DNA from: Chitinophaga pinensis
Lineage (GTDB): Bacteria; Bacteroidota; Bacteroidia; M30B66
Reading direction: 5' to 3'
DNA length: 15,841 nucleotides
NCBI GenBank assembly: GCA_943333015.1
Contig: CALQRR010000004.1
Location: 1 to 15,841, forward strand
A program made the translations under genes and the position numbers. Of this stretch, positions 14,876 through 15,841 are shown in pieces (the first letter of the stretch is position 1; each line of letters opens with the position of its first letter). The notes under the pieces are model-generated. The model was given only the letters and a program-made list of their open reading frames with translations. It did not search any database and had not been told where the DNA came from.

Positions 14876-15841
14876 ATGAATCTGCAAGCTGTTACATATG
14901 TCTATTTCTTGGGCGCCGGTGGTATCGGCATGAGCGCTCTTGGACGCTATTTTCTGCGTCGGGGAATTGCTGTGGGCGGTTATGACAAGACTTCAACAGC
15001 ACTTACATCGGAACTTTTGGCAGAAGGAATGGAAATCGGATTTACTGATTCGGTGGCTCATTTGCCAAAAGCATTAACACAACCTACCGACAAGGAAACA
15101 TGCCTGGTAGTGTATACTCCTGCAATTCCTGCCGACAGCGCCCAGCTGAATTTCTTGCGATCGGAGGGTTTTACCATGATAAAACGTGCTGAAGTACTTG
15201 GCCTGATTTCTCGCGCTCATAAAACCATTGCTGTTGCAGGAACACATGGGAAAACAACAACATCCACACTCATAGCGCATTTGCTTGAGCAAGGCGGAAT
15301 GCAACCGGTGGCATTTCTGGGTGGTATTTCGGTGAATTACAACAGCAATTATTTGCCAGGAACAGCCGAGAGCATTTTGGTCGCCGAAGCGGATGAATAC
15401 GATCGTTCATTCCTGCAATTGTTTCCCGAGACAGCTGTTATTACATCCACAGATGCTGACCATCTGGATATTTACGGGGAGAAAAACGCCCTTGTTGAAT
15501 CCTTTACCGCATTTGCCGATCAGGTTCATCCTGAAGGTACGTTGATCCTTAAATCAGGTCTCGATTTACCGGAACGTTTATACAGTAAAGCTATTACCTA
15601 TCATACAGAACTTCCCGCTGATGTAAGGTTGGAAAACTGTGTTTCGGAAGGTGATCGCTATCGGTTTGATGTGCGTTACAACGATCATCTGATGCGCGGG
15701 TTGACATTAGGTCTACCCGGATTTCACAATGTGGAAAATGCCTTGGCGGCCATTGCTGCTGTGTATGAGAATGGTTTGGATGAAGCGCAGATTCGTGCTG
15801 GATTAGAAAGTTTTACAGGCGTAAAGCGTCGGTTCGAATAC
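14876..15841 (+). CDS. murC: UDP-MurNAc--L-alanine ligase (cut off by right edge)
   Basis: Cytoplasmic ATP-dependent ligase adding L-Ala, the first residue of the stem peptide. The frame opens at ATG 14876, one base after the murG stop, and remains open to the window end (322 codons; about 130-150 residues are expected to be missing). FLGAGGIGMSALG at 11-23 is the UDP-binding glycine-rich turn and YTPAIP is near 80-85. GTHGKTT at 122-128 is the P-loop in its MurC form (THGK rather than TNGK), which separates it from MurD and MurE. EADEYDRSFL near 171-180, TDADHLDIYG and GLPGFHNVENALAA follow, and GVKRRFEY ends the visible part, all MurC motifs. Confidence 0.96.
   Translation, partial: MNLQAVTYVYFLGAGGIGMSALGRYFLRRGIAVGGYDKTSTALTSELLAEGMEIGFTDSVAHLPKALTQPTDKETCLVVYTPAIPADSAQLNFLRSEGFTMIKRAEVLGLISRAHKTIAVAGTHGKTTTSTLIAHLLEQGGMQPVAFLGGISVNYNSNYLPGTAESILVAEADEYDRSFLQLFPETAVITSTDADHLDIYGEKNALVESFTAFADQVHPEGTLILKSGLDLPERLYSKAITYHTELPADVRLENCVSEGDRYRFDVRYNDHLMRGLTLGLPGFHNVENALAAIAAVYENGLDEAQIRAGLESFTGVKRRFEY

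Overview
The window is a chromosomal core region of a Bacteroidota bacterium, probably close to Flavobacteriia; the lineage is inferred from protein style, not proven. Supporting features are the MraZ/RsmH/FtsL-like/PASTA-FtsI order with no murF between murE and mraY, a long MraY with an extra periplasmic insertion, promoter boxes of the TAnnTTTG type, and mostly absent Shine-Dalgarno sequences. MurE carries the DNPR motif of meso-diaminopimelate ligases, so the cell wall is predicted to be the Gram-negative A1-gamma type.

Left part (1-3350): dnaG (primase) runs leftward off the edge. Divergent from it is a long-chain trans-polyprenyl diphosphate synthase (quinone side chain or lipid carrier precursor), followed by a bacilliredoxin (BrxA/BrxB family) with its own promoter. 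A near-symmetrical hairpin with an A-tract before it and a T-tract after it at 3314-3347 can end transcription from both directions.

Middle (3353-4694): a leftward two-gene unit, an alpha/beta hydrolase then gatC, joined by an ATGA overlap. A 284-base divergent intergenic region separates it from mraZ. This region holds opposing -7 boxes, three GTGG direct repeats at 10-base spacing that look like the MraZ operator, a second GTGG pair in opposite orientation about 70 bases away, and a 13-base dyad.

Right part (4695-15841): a tightly packed rightward division and cell wall (dcw) operon: mraZ, rsmH, ftsL-like, ftsI, murE, mraY, murD, ftsW, murG and murC (cut by the right edge). Most junctions are overlaps or 1-12 base gaps, so co-transcription and translational coupling are likely. 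MurC, MurD and MurE build the UDP-MurNAc-peptide (MurF must be elsewhere). MraY and MurG make lipid I and lipid II. FtsW with FtsI polymerises and crosslinks septal peptidoglycan, and FtsL acts as a scaffold. MraZ probably autoregulates the operon.

I see no RNA gene, mobile element, CRISPR array or prophage. This is mostly ordinary core DNA. The least ordinary part is the regulatory architecture between the hydrolase and mraZ. I found no convincing undescribed system.
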